From Apoda limacodes (lineage: Eukaryota > Arthropoda > Insecta > Lepidoptera > Limacodidae), in NCBI GenBank assembly GCA_946406115.1, contig OX291545.1:7888001-7952000 (forward strand): a stretch of DNA of 64,000 nt. Direction: 5' to 3'. The position numbers and the translations under genes are program-made. Shown here in pieces: positions 33,410 to 45,400 of the stretch (position 1 is its first letter; the number at the start of each line of letters is the position of its first letter). The notes beneath the pieces were generated by a model. The model worked only from the letters and a program-made list of their open reading frames with translations. It did no database searches and had not been told where the DNA came from.

Positions 33410-35040
33410 TAATAATAATATATTACCCTAAACTCAGGTACTAGGTCAAAATGACTGATATTTATTGTGTTATTTCGATCACAAATTTTCTTGTAGATTT
33501 CTGTGTCAATTTTAGAGTTAATTATAAAATAAGGAAAGTGCTTTATAGTTCGGTGTTGCAGAAATGTATGGAAAACAGGTCGTGGCATCAAATTCACAGG
33601 TTTATTAGGTTAAATATTTGCACCAAATCAGACTCATGTCCTCTATTGTTTGGGCACGGCTTACTCTCACCGAGGGGTGATTTGGGACATTTGTTACTGG
33701 TCAAACCAGATTTCAGGAAAAATTGGTTGGAACGGGTTCATCCTTAGCGTGTCATGATATACTTGTTTGGCCCAGGACAATCTAGTTTGGCCTAAATGCT
33801 TTAGTCTTAACTAGTTTTGCCAAGGCCAAACTGATTTTGAATTGTCATTTTAGTAAATTAATGTTTAAAATTAAAAGGCAATAAATTAGATGCGCGATAT
33901 TTCTTCACACATAGTCTTACTTATTTAAAAACAGAATTGATTAAAAGTTATCCAACACTTGTACAAAACTATAAAATAAAATCAGTACTTCTAAGTGTTA
34001 TGTATTCTGACTTACTAACATAAATTATTTTGCAGAATTTTAATTTTTCACTTCTTCAGATAGTTATGTGTCGAAAATACTATGTTTTTAATCATTATTC
34101 AATAAAACTGGCACTTAAGATTGACATTTAGTCTATGAGGCTGAATCTAATATTGCTCCAATTTAATTATGATATTTAGCAGCTAGCTAAACGACCGTGA
34201 CCATGTGTTTCTTTATATATTTAAATACGGCATAAAGGAACTCAAAACATTATTATTTTGGGTAGTTCTTGTGGACATTTTAATTTGTTCATAATTTTTT
34301 AAATATCTATTATTATCAGATGCAATAAGGATATGCCATATCTAATTTGCGATGTGTTTATTATAAAACTACTGTTTTCTATTTATAAGTGACAAAAAAA
34401 ATGCTCATTTAAATCTGAGGGATTTCGAGCAATTTTTTGAGCAATGATAAAAATAAAATAAGTACGTACTTGAATATTCTTCGCATCAAAATTGAAATTT
34501 CCAAACACAAAATGATTTTTATTAAATGATTTCAATAGTTAAAAAAAATCATTAAATTTGCCTCTTCCTACTCTGTGACAGACGAACGGAAGGACATGAG
34601 AGTGATCTGATAATGGTTCTGTGTTTCTTCTTATGAAACAGAACCCTAAAAATGTAGAAATACTATATACCTACAAAATTTTTGAAAAAATGTAAAAAAA
34701 TATCTCTATCGTAATTTCACATGTATCGTGGACAATATATTTACAATTAATAACATTTACAATCTAAATTGTCCTAAATTATTGGTTTTATTTTAATTTG
34801 TTCATTATTTTTCTTTATATCTGTAAATGCCAAAAAAATAAAAAAGAGTTCATCAAAATCTGAAGAAGCTATTATACGAGCAATTTTTCGAGCAATTAAT
34901 AAATTAATAATAGTAATATTAATTTTATATTATAATATGAATATTATTTTACAAAGTTTCCAAAATAATATGAGTACTTCAATATTTTTTACCTCAAACT
35001 TAAACAAAACATAACAAAATGATTTATTTTTTTTCGATGG
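33410..35040. other. AT-rich gene-free stretch
   Basis: No gene found. A 98-codon plus-strand frame at 33451-33747 shows no domain. The segment 33640-33840 repeats short TTTGGCC/GGCCAAA words. An eroded 'AGGGTTCCGTA' family member lies at 34570-34655. Confidence 0.5.
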
Positions 35041-35640
35041 ACGGACGGACCGACATGACAGTTTTCTGAGAAAAGGAAATTTGACACTCGGGAGCCATTT
35101 TATAGGTTGGCATAGAAGAATGAGTTGAGGAGCTACTTGCTTCCTGCCGGTAAGGATAGTTTGTGTCTTCTCTACGTTAATTGACAACCGCCATTTGGTA
35201 AACCATTCTGGCGTTTTCATGAAGCGTTTTTTGCACTTTTCTTACTGAGTATTTCAGGTTTCTACCAGTGACACAGAAAGGGCCAGTCGAACACCAGCCA
35301 GTGCGGAGATGTCATCTGTGAATCTAGAGTAACATCCTGATGAAAGGCAGCTGCCTTAGGGTACATCCGCTTCAGCTTTTCATTCATAAGAGAGGGTTCC
35401 TTCAACTGCTACATGGAATTTGCGATCCTTTAGGAAGGAGGCAACTACCTTGACTAGTAGATTTGGAGCGCTGGATATCGATAGTTTGTAAATTAATCCC
35501 TCGTGCCACACTGTCCACTGTCGAACGCCTTCTCCATGTCCAGAAGGACCTTAATTGTGGCTTCTTTGTTATGACGGGTCCTTTCAAAGCCGTGTGATCA
35601 CCCGACGATAAACTTGCCGTTCAATAATTCGAAGCGACGC
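35040..35640 (-). pseudogene. jockey-like LINE reverse transcriptase fragments
   Basis: Minus-strand pieces include HNKEATIKVLLDMEKAFD near 35580-35525, carrying a motif-A aspartate (the usual KAFD box). Further on, WFTKWRLSINVEKTQTIL lies at about 35205-35150, the palm-to-thumb segment. Frames are shifted and stops are frequent. A GC-rich flank up to about 36000 has no clear identity. Confidence 0.65.
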
Positions 35641-36430
35641 ACACGGTGAACGCACCGTATCGTTCAATAAGCTGGTGAATACCGTCGAGCACTAATCACA
35701 CTGTGAAATCGGAGGGTGAAAGTCGCACTCTGACAACTAACGATAAAGCGTACTTTTTGTTCACTGACTAATGAGGAAGGATGATAAGTGGAGACTATAA
35801 CAGAATACTTGATTAATAGAATCTTTTTATAACCTCAATTTACATTGACTAGTTGAAGCCGTGCAGTTTTAAAAGTCACGTAAACCGCACCAAAGACCGG
35901 CGATCACCGCTCAAAGGACGAACGGTTATACCCAAAGTGAACGTAGCCCTGGGAACAACTCTACACGTGCGGGAACGCGCTTAAAGCTTGCAACACTTTA
36001 ATGTTTTCTTTTTATCTGTGGTGCAAAGATGCGAGATGGGAAATTTATTGCAAAAGTATTTTACCTTTTAGTGCATTTATTAAATTAGTAAAACTATTCA
36101 TGAACTTCATAGGAAAATAACTGCTTATAATAAGTTATGGTATGTTCGGTTATATGCTTAGTTCATTTTAACAAAGAAAGCTAATGGCCGGTGGTAATGA
36201 TTCCAAAACTAATCCAAATTTTAGTTTATTAATAATAAACTAGAAATATTATGTATCTTTACACATCAATTTTACAATTTATTTCAATTTTGATTTAAGT
36301 AAATTGCCATACTTATAGAGGAGCCGAAATATAAAAATAGGTCACAATTGTTCAGCATGTCTTTCCTGAGTGAATTTTAATTTATCGTTTTTTATTTACA
36401 GAATTATCATTATACCACCGTAACACTACC

Positions 36431-39400
36431 ATGGCAAGGAGGAAAAAACCTGCACCTCAACCTGGATCTAGGCGCTCAGCTCGACATTCTAAGCAAGAAG
36501 ATGGTTCTTCAAAAACTGAACTCACTAGCCCTGCTGAGACAGCTTCAGCTAGTGGTTTAAACGAACAAGAACCACCTCTATCATCATCACCTTCATTATT
36601 ATCTAACATAGAATCTGACTCAGTTGAACAACCAAATCCTGAAGAGACTATTAACAAACTTACTCTAACTCCAGTTGTTGCATTGCATAAGAAATTTGGT
36701 AAATACAGAATTTTGTTTAAAAATGATGATGCTACTTCAGGAAAGTCAGATATTGGCAGTGATAGTGAAACCAATAGCAGTATGGATATGAAAGTGATTG
36801 ATCTTTGTGCTAGTTCAGAATCTGAATCTAATACAATTTTAGACTCTCAACTCGAGGAAAACAATGGATCTAAATTTAACATAAGTAATGTGTTACAAGC
36901 TGAATCTAAAACAGGTTCTTCAGTAACATTGAATGAAATTCAATTAGCTAGTGAAGTCTCTGGCTCTAGTATGAATAGTCAAAACAAGGAATCAACACAA
37001 TTCCAAGAAACTATCCCACCAACTGTAGTTCCGTCGCATTTTGATCTTACTGTTGAACCAGAAACTCAAATTCATCTTCCAGTGCACTCAGAATCAAATG
37101 ATTTCAAAAATAATGATAACTTGGTAACTGAACAAAGCTTACAAGACTTGCCAATGGGTGAATACACAGGTGATGATGATGAAGTTATAACTGTTGTCCA
37201 AATTGTAGAAGATGATGTTCAGGATATGTACTATGATATCAAAATAGATAGTCCCAAAGGCGTAACATTCAATCAAGAAACTCAGAAGGATTTTCAAAAG
37301 CATTTTGAAAGACTCAATATAGCAAACATAGAATCAAATACTAATTCATTACCCAATTGTTCAAATCATTATCAAAATAGAGCTTTAAATTCTGCTATGA
37401 TGGATCTACAATTTTACAAAGAACACCATAGTGATATTTTGTCAAGACCTGATCCAAGCTTGACTCCCAGTTCTACGTTATCAGATGACAGCAATTGCTC
37501 TCCAGCTACAGATCAAAATCAAAATAATTCAAATGATTCAGCAGAGTCTTCACCAACAGGGGTTCGGCGATCTAGTCGTATCAAGACCATTAGTAATTTA
37601 AAGCAGAAAACTAAAGGTTTTGGATTAGTTAAAACACCTCTAAAGAAAGCATTGATTACCCAAACTAAACTAAAACTCGAAGAGATGAGCTCTGACAGCC
37701 AAGAAAAGCATAATGATTCAATGCTGAGTAACTCACCAAATTCACCATCTTTTCCTGTACCATCTGATATGCCTGTCAAAGTAAAGTCTCGTTGGAGAAG
37801 GTCCAGTGAGCTGGAAATGGGGGCATATTCTCCTACTTGTTCTCCTTTAGCTAGTCCAAATTTGCCCCGAATGCAAACTGTTACTGAAAATCCATCTGAG
37901 GAAGAAAATCTTTCTACTCTCAGTAAAGAGTCTTATGATATGATAATTGATGAAAGAATGAAGCAGTATCAACATTTGAATGAAAATGAGTATTTATGTG
38001 AAAGAATGATCAGCAAGGAGACCAAGAAAATGATCTGTGACTGTTTTATGACTAAAGAAGAATTAGATCGTGGTGAATTGGGTTGTGGGGAAGATTGTCT
38101 AAATAGGCTACTTATGATAGAATGGTAATAAAGGTTTTAAAAAGAAAAATAAAATAAGGAATTGAATTGATTTTAGATGTGCATTTTTGGTTTCAGCAAT
38201 TCTCGATGTCCTGTTGGTGACCGATGTACTAACAGAAGGTTTCAAAAAAACGAAAATGGACCATTAAAGGTTTTTTATGCTGATAAAAAGGGATGCGGAG
38301 TGGAGGCAACTTCTAATATACCAACGTAAGCGAATTGTAATTTACAAATAGTTTTATCTGTATAATGTCTCTAAAAATTAAGTTATATCTTATATTTGTT
38401 GATTATATCAGTGAAGGTATATTCTGTAGGACATCTGCTAATATGTTTTTATCAAGTCCATATTGAGAGGCCCTAATTTTCTATGTTAACACTGCAGGCA
38501 AAGTAGCACTCTCCATATTGTGTATAATGTTCAATTCAATTATTTCATTTTCAATCATGGTTAAATTGCTTGGTAAACCTAATAACATCATCATTTTTTT
38601 AGCAATTGGGTGAAGTACCTGGGTTCTTTGATGCAGGCAGATTTACTACACCCTGCACCACTTTGAGCTTTTTATATCTAAATAAAATAATAATAAATAT
38701 AAACCTAAAACACAATTGTTATTTCACAAACATGAGCTTAGCTTATTTTAATAAAAAGTAATTAAGGTTTAAAAAAAACAAATTTCAAACATAAGTTCAA
38801 TGTTATTATAATTTTATGATTTCGTTTCGAATTGTATATGTGTGTCAATCCCTAGGAGATAGCTAATTTCAATACATAATTGATTATGTGCACATATGTT
38901 GAGAAGCAGTAACAACTGTTGATTTCCTGAGTTTCTTTAAATTTTGCTATTAACATTTACACACTAATAATCCTTAATAATAATTTCAGGGGTGAATACC
39001 TTATGGAATATGTTGGTGAAGTTCTGGACTATGAACAGTTTTATAAACGAGCTCTAGCATATTCAGATGAGAACAATCCACACCACTACTTCATGTCACT
39101 GAAGGGTGACACATTTATAGATGCAACTCTCAAGGGTAACATTTCACGTTTCATTAACCACTCCTGTGATCCAAATGCCGAGACGCAGAAGTGGACTGTC
39201 AATGGAGAACTCAGAATAGGATTTTTTAGTAAAAGAGATATTATTCGAGGAGAAGAGGTTACATTTGACTACAGGTTTAAAAGGTTTGGGTAAGTAAGAT
39301 TGATTTATGTCCTTTTTGAGTGACCTTATAAAACCATGATACAACTTTATATTGCCTAATATATCAGCAGCTTTATCACAACTTACAATGATTTTAACAA

Positions 39401-42400
39401 TTATTTAAATTATGTCTGGCAACTACTATTTGGAGGGAAGGAATTCAATTATTTAATTAATACTTTATTATATAAATGGGTAGAGTAGGTAAGTTCAAAA
39501 AAAACTAGATCTAAAAGAACTAGATGTTAAATTTATTGCTGATTCACCAAAATTATTAATAGAGTTTGACATTTGTTATATAAGATACATATTTTAGCAA
39601 AGAAGCTCAGCGTTGTTACTGTGGGTCAAATAATTGCCGTGGATGGATCGGTGGAGAACCAGATTCTGATGAAGAATATGAGGAAGAGGTATGTCTTTTT
39701 CTACTTTAAATTTATTGTAAATTAAAAAAAGCTTAAAATGCTAATCTATTAATACTATATTATAATTAATAACAATGATGAATTTGCTATTTTTATTGTA
39801 ACTTCTCAAATTGCATGCCCCAGGTCATTGCGATGTACAGTTCGAAAACCACTGACTTTGTAATATATTGCTTACCGTAGTTTTTTACACAGGAGGGTGA
39901 AGACGACGTAACCACTTCAAAATCAGTGGTAACAGAATCTTTAGAAGAATCTGGACTAGAAACTGGAGAACAACCACAAGTGCCGCAGCCACGACCTAAA
40001 AGAGAACGCAAATTCAAGAAAGCACCAGAATTGGAACAGGATGCTGATGTAAGTTCTTTATACATAATTTTTTGGTAGAAAGAATATTGCCCATTTATGT
40101 CTTACTTATTATTATTACAGAAATGAAAACAAAAAATGGCATTGAAAATAACTTTAAATTAATTAAAAGCTAATAAATCAGTATTTTTACATGACAGATG
40201 AAATGTCAGTTATTTAGTTTGTTTTCCATGGATTAACTTGTATTTATTGCTTTCAATTTCATTCAATTGTATATAAATAAACTCTTACCTGCAGTAGTTT
40301 TTCTAGTTTTATTGCAATCAATGAAAAAGATAATTTAAAAGTACATTAAATATTCTTAATTTAAATGTGCTTCCCAGATTGAAGAAGATCTGGAAGCACT
40401 GAGTCGTACAGGAGTCAAGAACCAAAGCCATACACTTCGTCTATCGCGTACAGTCGTCCGAGCGAAGACGCGTAAAGCTCAAACTGCACTGTTACGACTT
40501 ATGAGAGATGCTGACCTCCCTTGCAGAAGACTGTTCTTGGACTATCGGGGTCTAAGGCTCTTGGCTCCTTGGTGTTCTGATGCATCACTTGAGTTCAAGT
40601 AAGTATTAAATCATGGTTTATTGTTGAAGTTGCTTGTCAAAGTCTTGTATGTCAGGTCATCACTTGACTAAGTTTTACAATTTGCATGCACTGTTAGAAC
40701 ATGATATAAAAGTGTTTTACATTCTGTGAAATTTCTTCAGCTGTGCCTGTGCCAAAAATCAGTTTATTACATTGCTTTGTTGCAACATAAAGGAATAGTC
40801 CTTTTGCTCTTACGACTTTATTTCCAAACATTGATATTGAAACTAAAAACTATAGCTATATATAGATAGTATAGCTTCTTATTAGTGAAAGAATTTTTAC
40901 AATTGAAATTAGTTGTTGCAGAAATTACATACATTTACATTATACCTAAATACATTTTACCTCTTTATAATATTAGTATAGATGATTTAATTTAAAAATG
41001 GTTACACTACAGAATAACTTTTAATAATTCTGTTCTTATAAATATTTTACAATTTTAGAAACCTTTTTAAATTTACAGAATAACAGTTTGTTCTACTGGA
41101 CATATTAGCGATAAGGCCGCCTATTTGTCAATTTACTTTCTTGTTTTTGTTATTTATATGTGCAATAAAGTGTATTCATTAATTCATTCATATATTTATA
41201 GATATTTTTTTTAATTTATAGAATAACTAACAGTTTGCTCTTTTATTCTTTACATTTTCAGACACTTTTTTACTGTGTTTTCAGGTATGAAATTCTGCAG
41301 ACATTGGATAGGTTGCCCATTCCCAACAAGACAATGGTTCAAGAAAGTCGGTTTTTCACAATTATTGAGCGATGGCTCAGCTCCATATCTGCTGAACCCA
41401 CTGAGTTTATTGATGAAGCTACGGGTAATATAAGATGTATTAATTTTTCTTATAGTTAACTCTCTCAATAGTGTTCTAGTCAGCTGTTTTTTTTAATAAT
41501 TTGAAGGTAATCTTAAAATTAAATCAAATTACCTCAGAAAAATTTTGAGATTGATGCTCAATATCATCATATTTTAGCTTCATACCAATGAAAAGTCACT
41601 TAAAACCCATACATAAATTACCTAGGTTTTTTGTGAGCTCTGTTGGTGTAATTAGTTAACTAAAAAGCCAAGCACAGTGCTGCTAAACCGTTAGGGATAA
41701 AGTTTTTTTTTTTTAATTATATTTATGTACAAAAAATATAGTTAATATGCACTAGATAAAGTAAGTAGATCTTTACACTAAATAGTATGGATAGTACTTC
41801 AAGTCATATAGAATTAATAATAAATATAATTGTTTAACAAAATAATGTAACAACATTTGTGTTAGTTCCAACACTGATGTATGAAAGTGAATATTGGGTA
41901 TGGCAAAAGAAGCACAAAAGTAGAATTAATGCCGTGAACATGAGAGCATTGAAAAGTATGTGTGGCTTGACTCTAAATGACAGGATAAAAAATAGTGTGA
42001 TACAAGAGCGTTGCGGGGTGAAAGAAAGTGTGGTGACAAAGATTGAGAAAGGTATGTTAAGGTGGTTTGGACATGTTGAAAGAATGAACGAAAATAGATG
42101 CACGAAACAGATTTATGAATCTGAAGCAATTGGTAGGGTCGGTAGAGGTAGACCTCGGCAAACATATGTAGATCAAATTAAGTACGTTCTCATAAAAGGC
42201 CAGGTCAGGAGTATTTCGAACTGTCGAAAATGTATGAAAGTGTTGATGCGTATAGATGAGGCAAGAGAGGTATGCCAGGATCGTAGCAATTGGCAGTCTT
42301 TGGTCTCTGCCTAACCCTCTGGGAAACAGGCGTGATGTTATGTATGCATGTATGTTTTGTTACAGGTTTGCCAGTTTCGTTACCTTTCGTTGGGACAAGT

Positions 42401-45400
42401 CAAGATAATGCATTGCTTACAGATAAGAACAAAGACATCGGTGTTATGTTAGAAAAAGTCAAAGAACTTTCCAATCAGCTGTTGGAAAGGTGGTCTAGTC
42501 TAAAAGTAAGTATTGAATTTTTCAAAGTATTGTTACCATTTTCGAACAATTAAATCTGTAATCATTATATCATAGACGTAGCCCATTTACTCAAAAAGTG
42601 ACAGTACACCCAAAGTACAATAGGGTTTGAGAGGAACTTCTCACCGCTACTGCTTAAGTTGTGGAATGAGCCTGCCAAGATTTTCTCTAGTGACTACAAT
42701 ATGGCGTTCTTGAAAAAGGAGGGATTAAGATTTATATACACTGCTTCACATCAGGCAGACAGAAAGCATGTTTTTCACCTTAGAGGTAAAAAAAAAATGG
42801 TAATGCCCTAGTGCGGATTGTGAAAATCACTTTTTTGACATATGTAGGTTCACAATGTTTTCCTTCACCTTAAGCCAGTAGTGGTGTGAATAATCATAGC
42901 TACTATTGTTATGGGTAACTACATTCATAATACAGATCAAAAAAAGGCTACATTTTACTTCTGACATTTCTTTTTTATTCATAGGAAATGAATATCTATA
43001 TATCTATGATCTATGACTGCTTTAAACGATTTTGTGAGTTTAATCACTAGTTTTTGTTTTACCTACTTGTTAGTTCATTTTAATAAAAAAATCACTGGTA
43101 TCAATAACAGCAAAAAATCTATCCAGGTTTTTTTTTATATTATTTATTAAATAGGTATATGAGTACATTTTAAAAAAAAATTCACTGGTATCAATATTAG
43201 CAAAAAATCTATCCAGGTATTTTTTTAATATTATTTATTAAATAGGTATATTTGTTTTCTTAATTTAGGAAGTGTTCAAAATACCAAAGAAAGAGAGATT
43301 ACAACAAATGAAAGAGCACGAGCGACAAGCTAACGTAGAACGTCGAGCTGCAGATTCGAGTGGGACCCGAGACAGAGACCGCGATCGAGATCGCGACCGG
43401 TCGAGAGACGACCGGGAAAGAGAGCGGGACAGGGATAGAGATAAAGAACGCGAGAGAGACAGGAACAGAGATAGAGACCGTCATAGAGAAAGAGATCGTG
43501 ACAGAGACAGAGATAGAGATGATAGAGATAGAAGGAAAAGGAAAGGCAGCCCGGATGTTAGAAAGAGTATCAGGTAGGAGTTATATATTGCTTTAGTTGT
43601 TTAAGAAAACTTTCCTTTGGCGGATATGCTATATTTGTCAGTGACCAGCCTATTCCACAATGCAACTCTGCAAATCTAAATTCTTTATTCTTATATTATG
43701 AAGTTTGAATAGTTCAAAGTGAAGAGTTGACAATATTCTCATATTATTTGAGTCTTTAAAAGATTCTTGGACAACAAACTGATTGAGTAGATAGATAGGA
43801 TTTCCAGAGTAAAGAGTTTGAAAAGTTTTCAGTTTATTGTATATTATGACGTTTTTCAAAACACTTGCGCGAAAAAATTAATGAAACATCACAAAAATTT
43901 GCGAAAAATGGCGCGCGGCTTTGTTTCTTTTCGCGCTTGTGAAAGTAAATATACATTATCATTGAAGTAAATGCACTGTCCAGGGAAGGTGCCAGCAGCC
44001 TATTTTTTGATGAGAAAAAAAAATAATGCAACAATACGCACTAGTGCGATTATGTAGAGAAAAAAGCAAGCCTGAATTATATGCTGCATTATGTATGTTA
44101 AAAATCAATGACAGATGTCAATGAATATAGTTTTATATTAAACGATTTACAAGAGTTAAGCGAGGATATGGTTAAAGCTAAAATTAGCAAAGTTGTAACG
44201 CAAAATATCCGAAAATTCAATAAAAATAGAGACAAAGCTTTGACAAAGCTTTTCTTTCCTAATTGCTAATGCAATTTACCTTTTCCATGATATAGGTTAA
44301 TACTTTTATTACAGTTTCACAAAACTGAATAACTTATTTATTATAAATTATCATGAATACAAATAAATATTAAATTTCCTGTTTTTTTACAAATCAATGA
44401 AGTACCATTTGTGCAAAACAATTAAGTTCAAACAAGAAGCAAACAAAAGTACAGTGCAACAAACTTTCCTGACCCCCTAACCTTCGGCCGCTAGTGTCGT
44501 TGAAAGTTGTTCATACCATTTTAATATAGCGTCTGTAGTTTTGATTTTAGACCACCGCAACGGGTCAGAAAAGTTTGTTAAACTATAACTGTTAATAATA
44601 AAAGAGTTGCACCAACTAACATTGACGTTAACCAGTGATTTAGGAGATTGTATGAAAATTGGCAGTCAGCTATTTTTTCAGCTAACCACTAGCTGGTTAA
44701 CGTTGAAAATAGCTGACGATAGAAATTTGCATACAATCCCCCGTTTTTGGCGACTGGCAAACGTCAAAGTTAGTTGGTGCAACCTAGCCTTAGAATAGAA
44801 AATTTTGCCTCTGCGAAACATTTTGTGGGTAAAACATGCAAAAATTACAAAGCTGATTGCGAATGTTTATATTTGGAGTTTGTTATTGCTGATATTTGTA
44901 ACATAAAACGTCAATTCTAAGCAGAGCTATTGTTGCCACCAATTTAAAGTATCATGTAAACCTATAATTTTATTTAACATATTTTTGACATTGACGTGAT
45001 GACATTATTGTTACGCTACAGACAAGAGTGCGCTCGAGAGCGCGTAGTGGCGCCTCCAATGAGTAAGGAAGAGCGCCGGCGCGCTTTTGCAGAGGCGGCG
45101 GCGGCGGCCGAGGAGACAAGGAGGCAACAGGAACAGGCGCCCCCTTGGCAGCCATTTTGGGGCCCTGATGGCATGCCTCAGGTATAGCATTTGTCAACCC
45201 ATTATTATGACAACTAAGCCAGATGTCAGTGTATTTTTCATAAAACATGCCTAAATCAAAATTATGCTTTCCAAATATCTATGTTTTGACAGCTCAATAT
45301 TTTTTTTAATCTAGTTTAGCTAACTAAAAATCTTTTTCCTATTTAGCCTGAAAAAGTCAGTGTATTTTTTTATATTTACCAGAATTGTATTGATAGCTCT

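Noticed and set aside
33640..33840. Repeated TTTGGCC words as a regulatory array
   Set aside because: Only three or four loose matches with uneven spacing; not distinguishable from chance.
36457..36774. Minus-strand 105-codon frame opposite Set2 exon 1 (and 37519-37779)
   Set aside because: Shadows of a serine-rich coding exon; no promoter, splice or family support.
43299..43596. Alternative frames across the RD-rich exon
   Set aside because: Repeat-driven shadows of the Set2 frame, which has matching phase on both sides.
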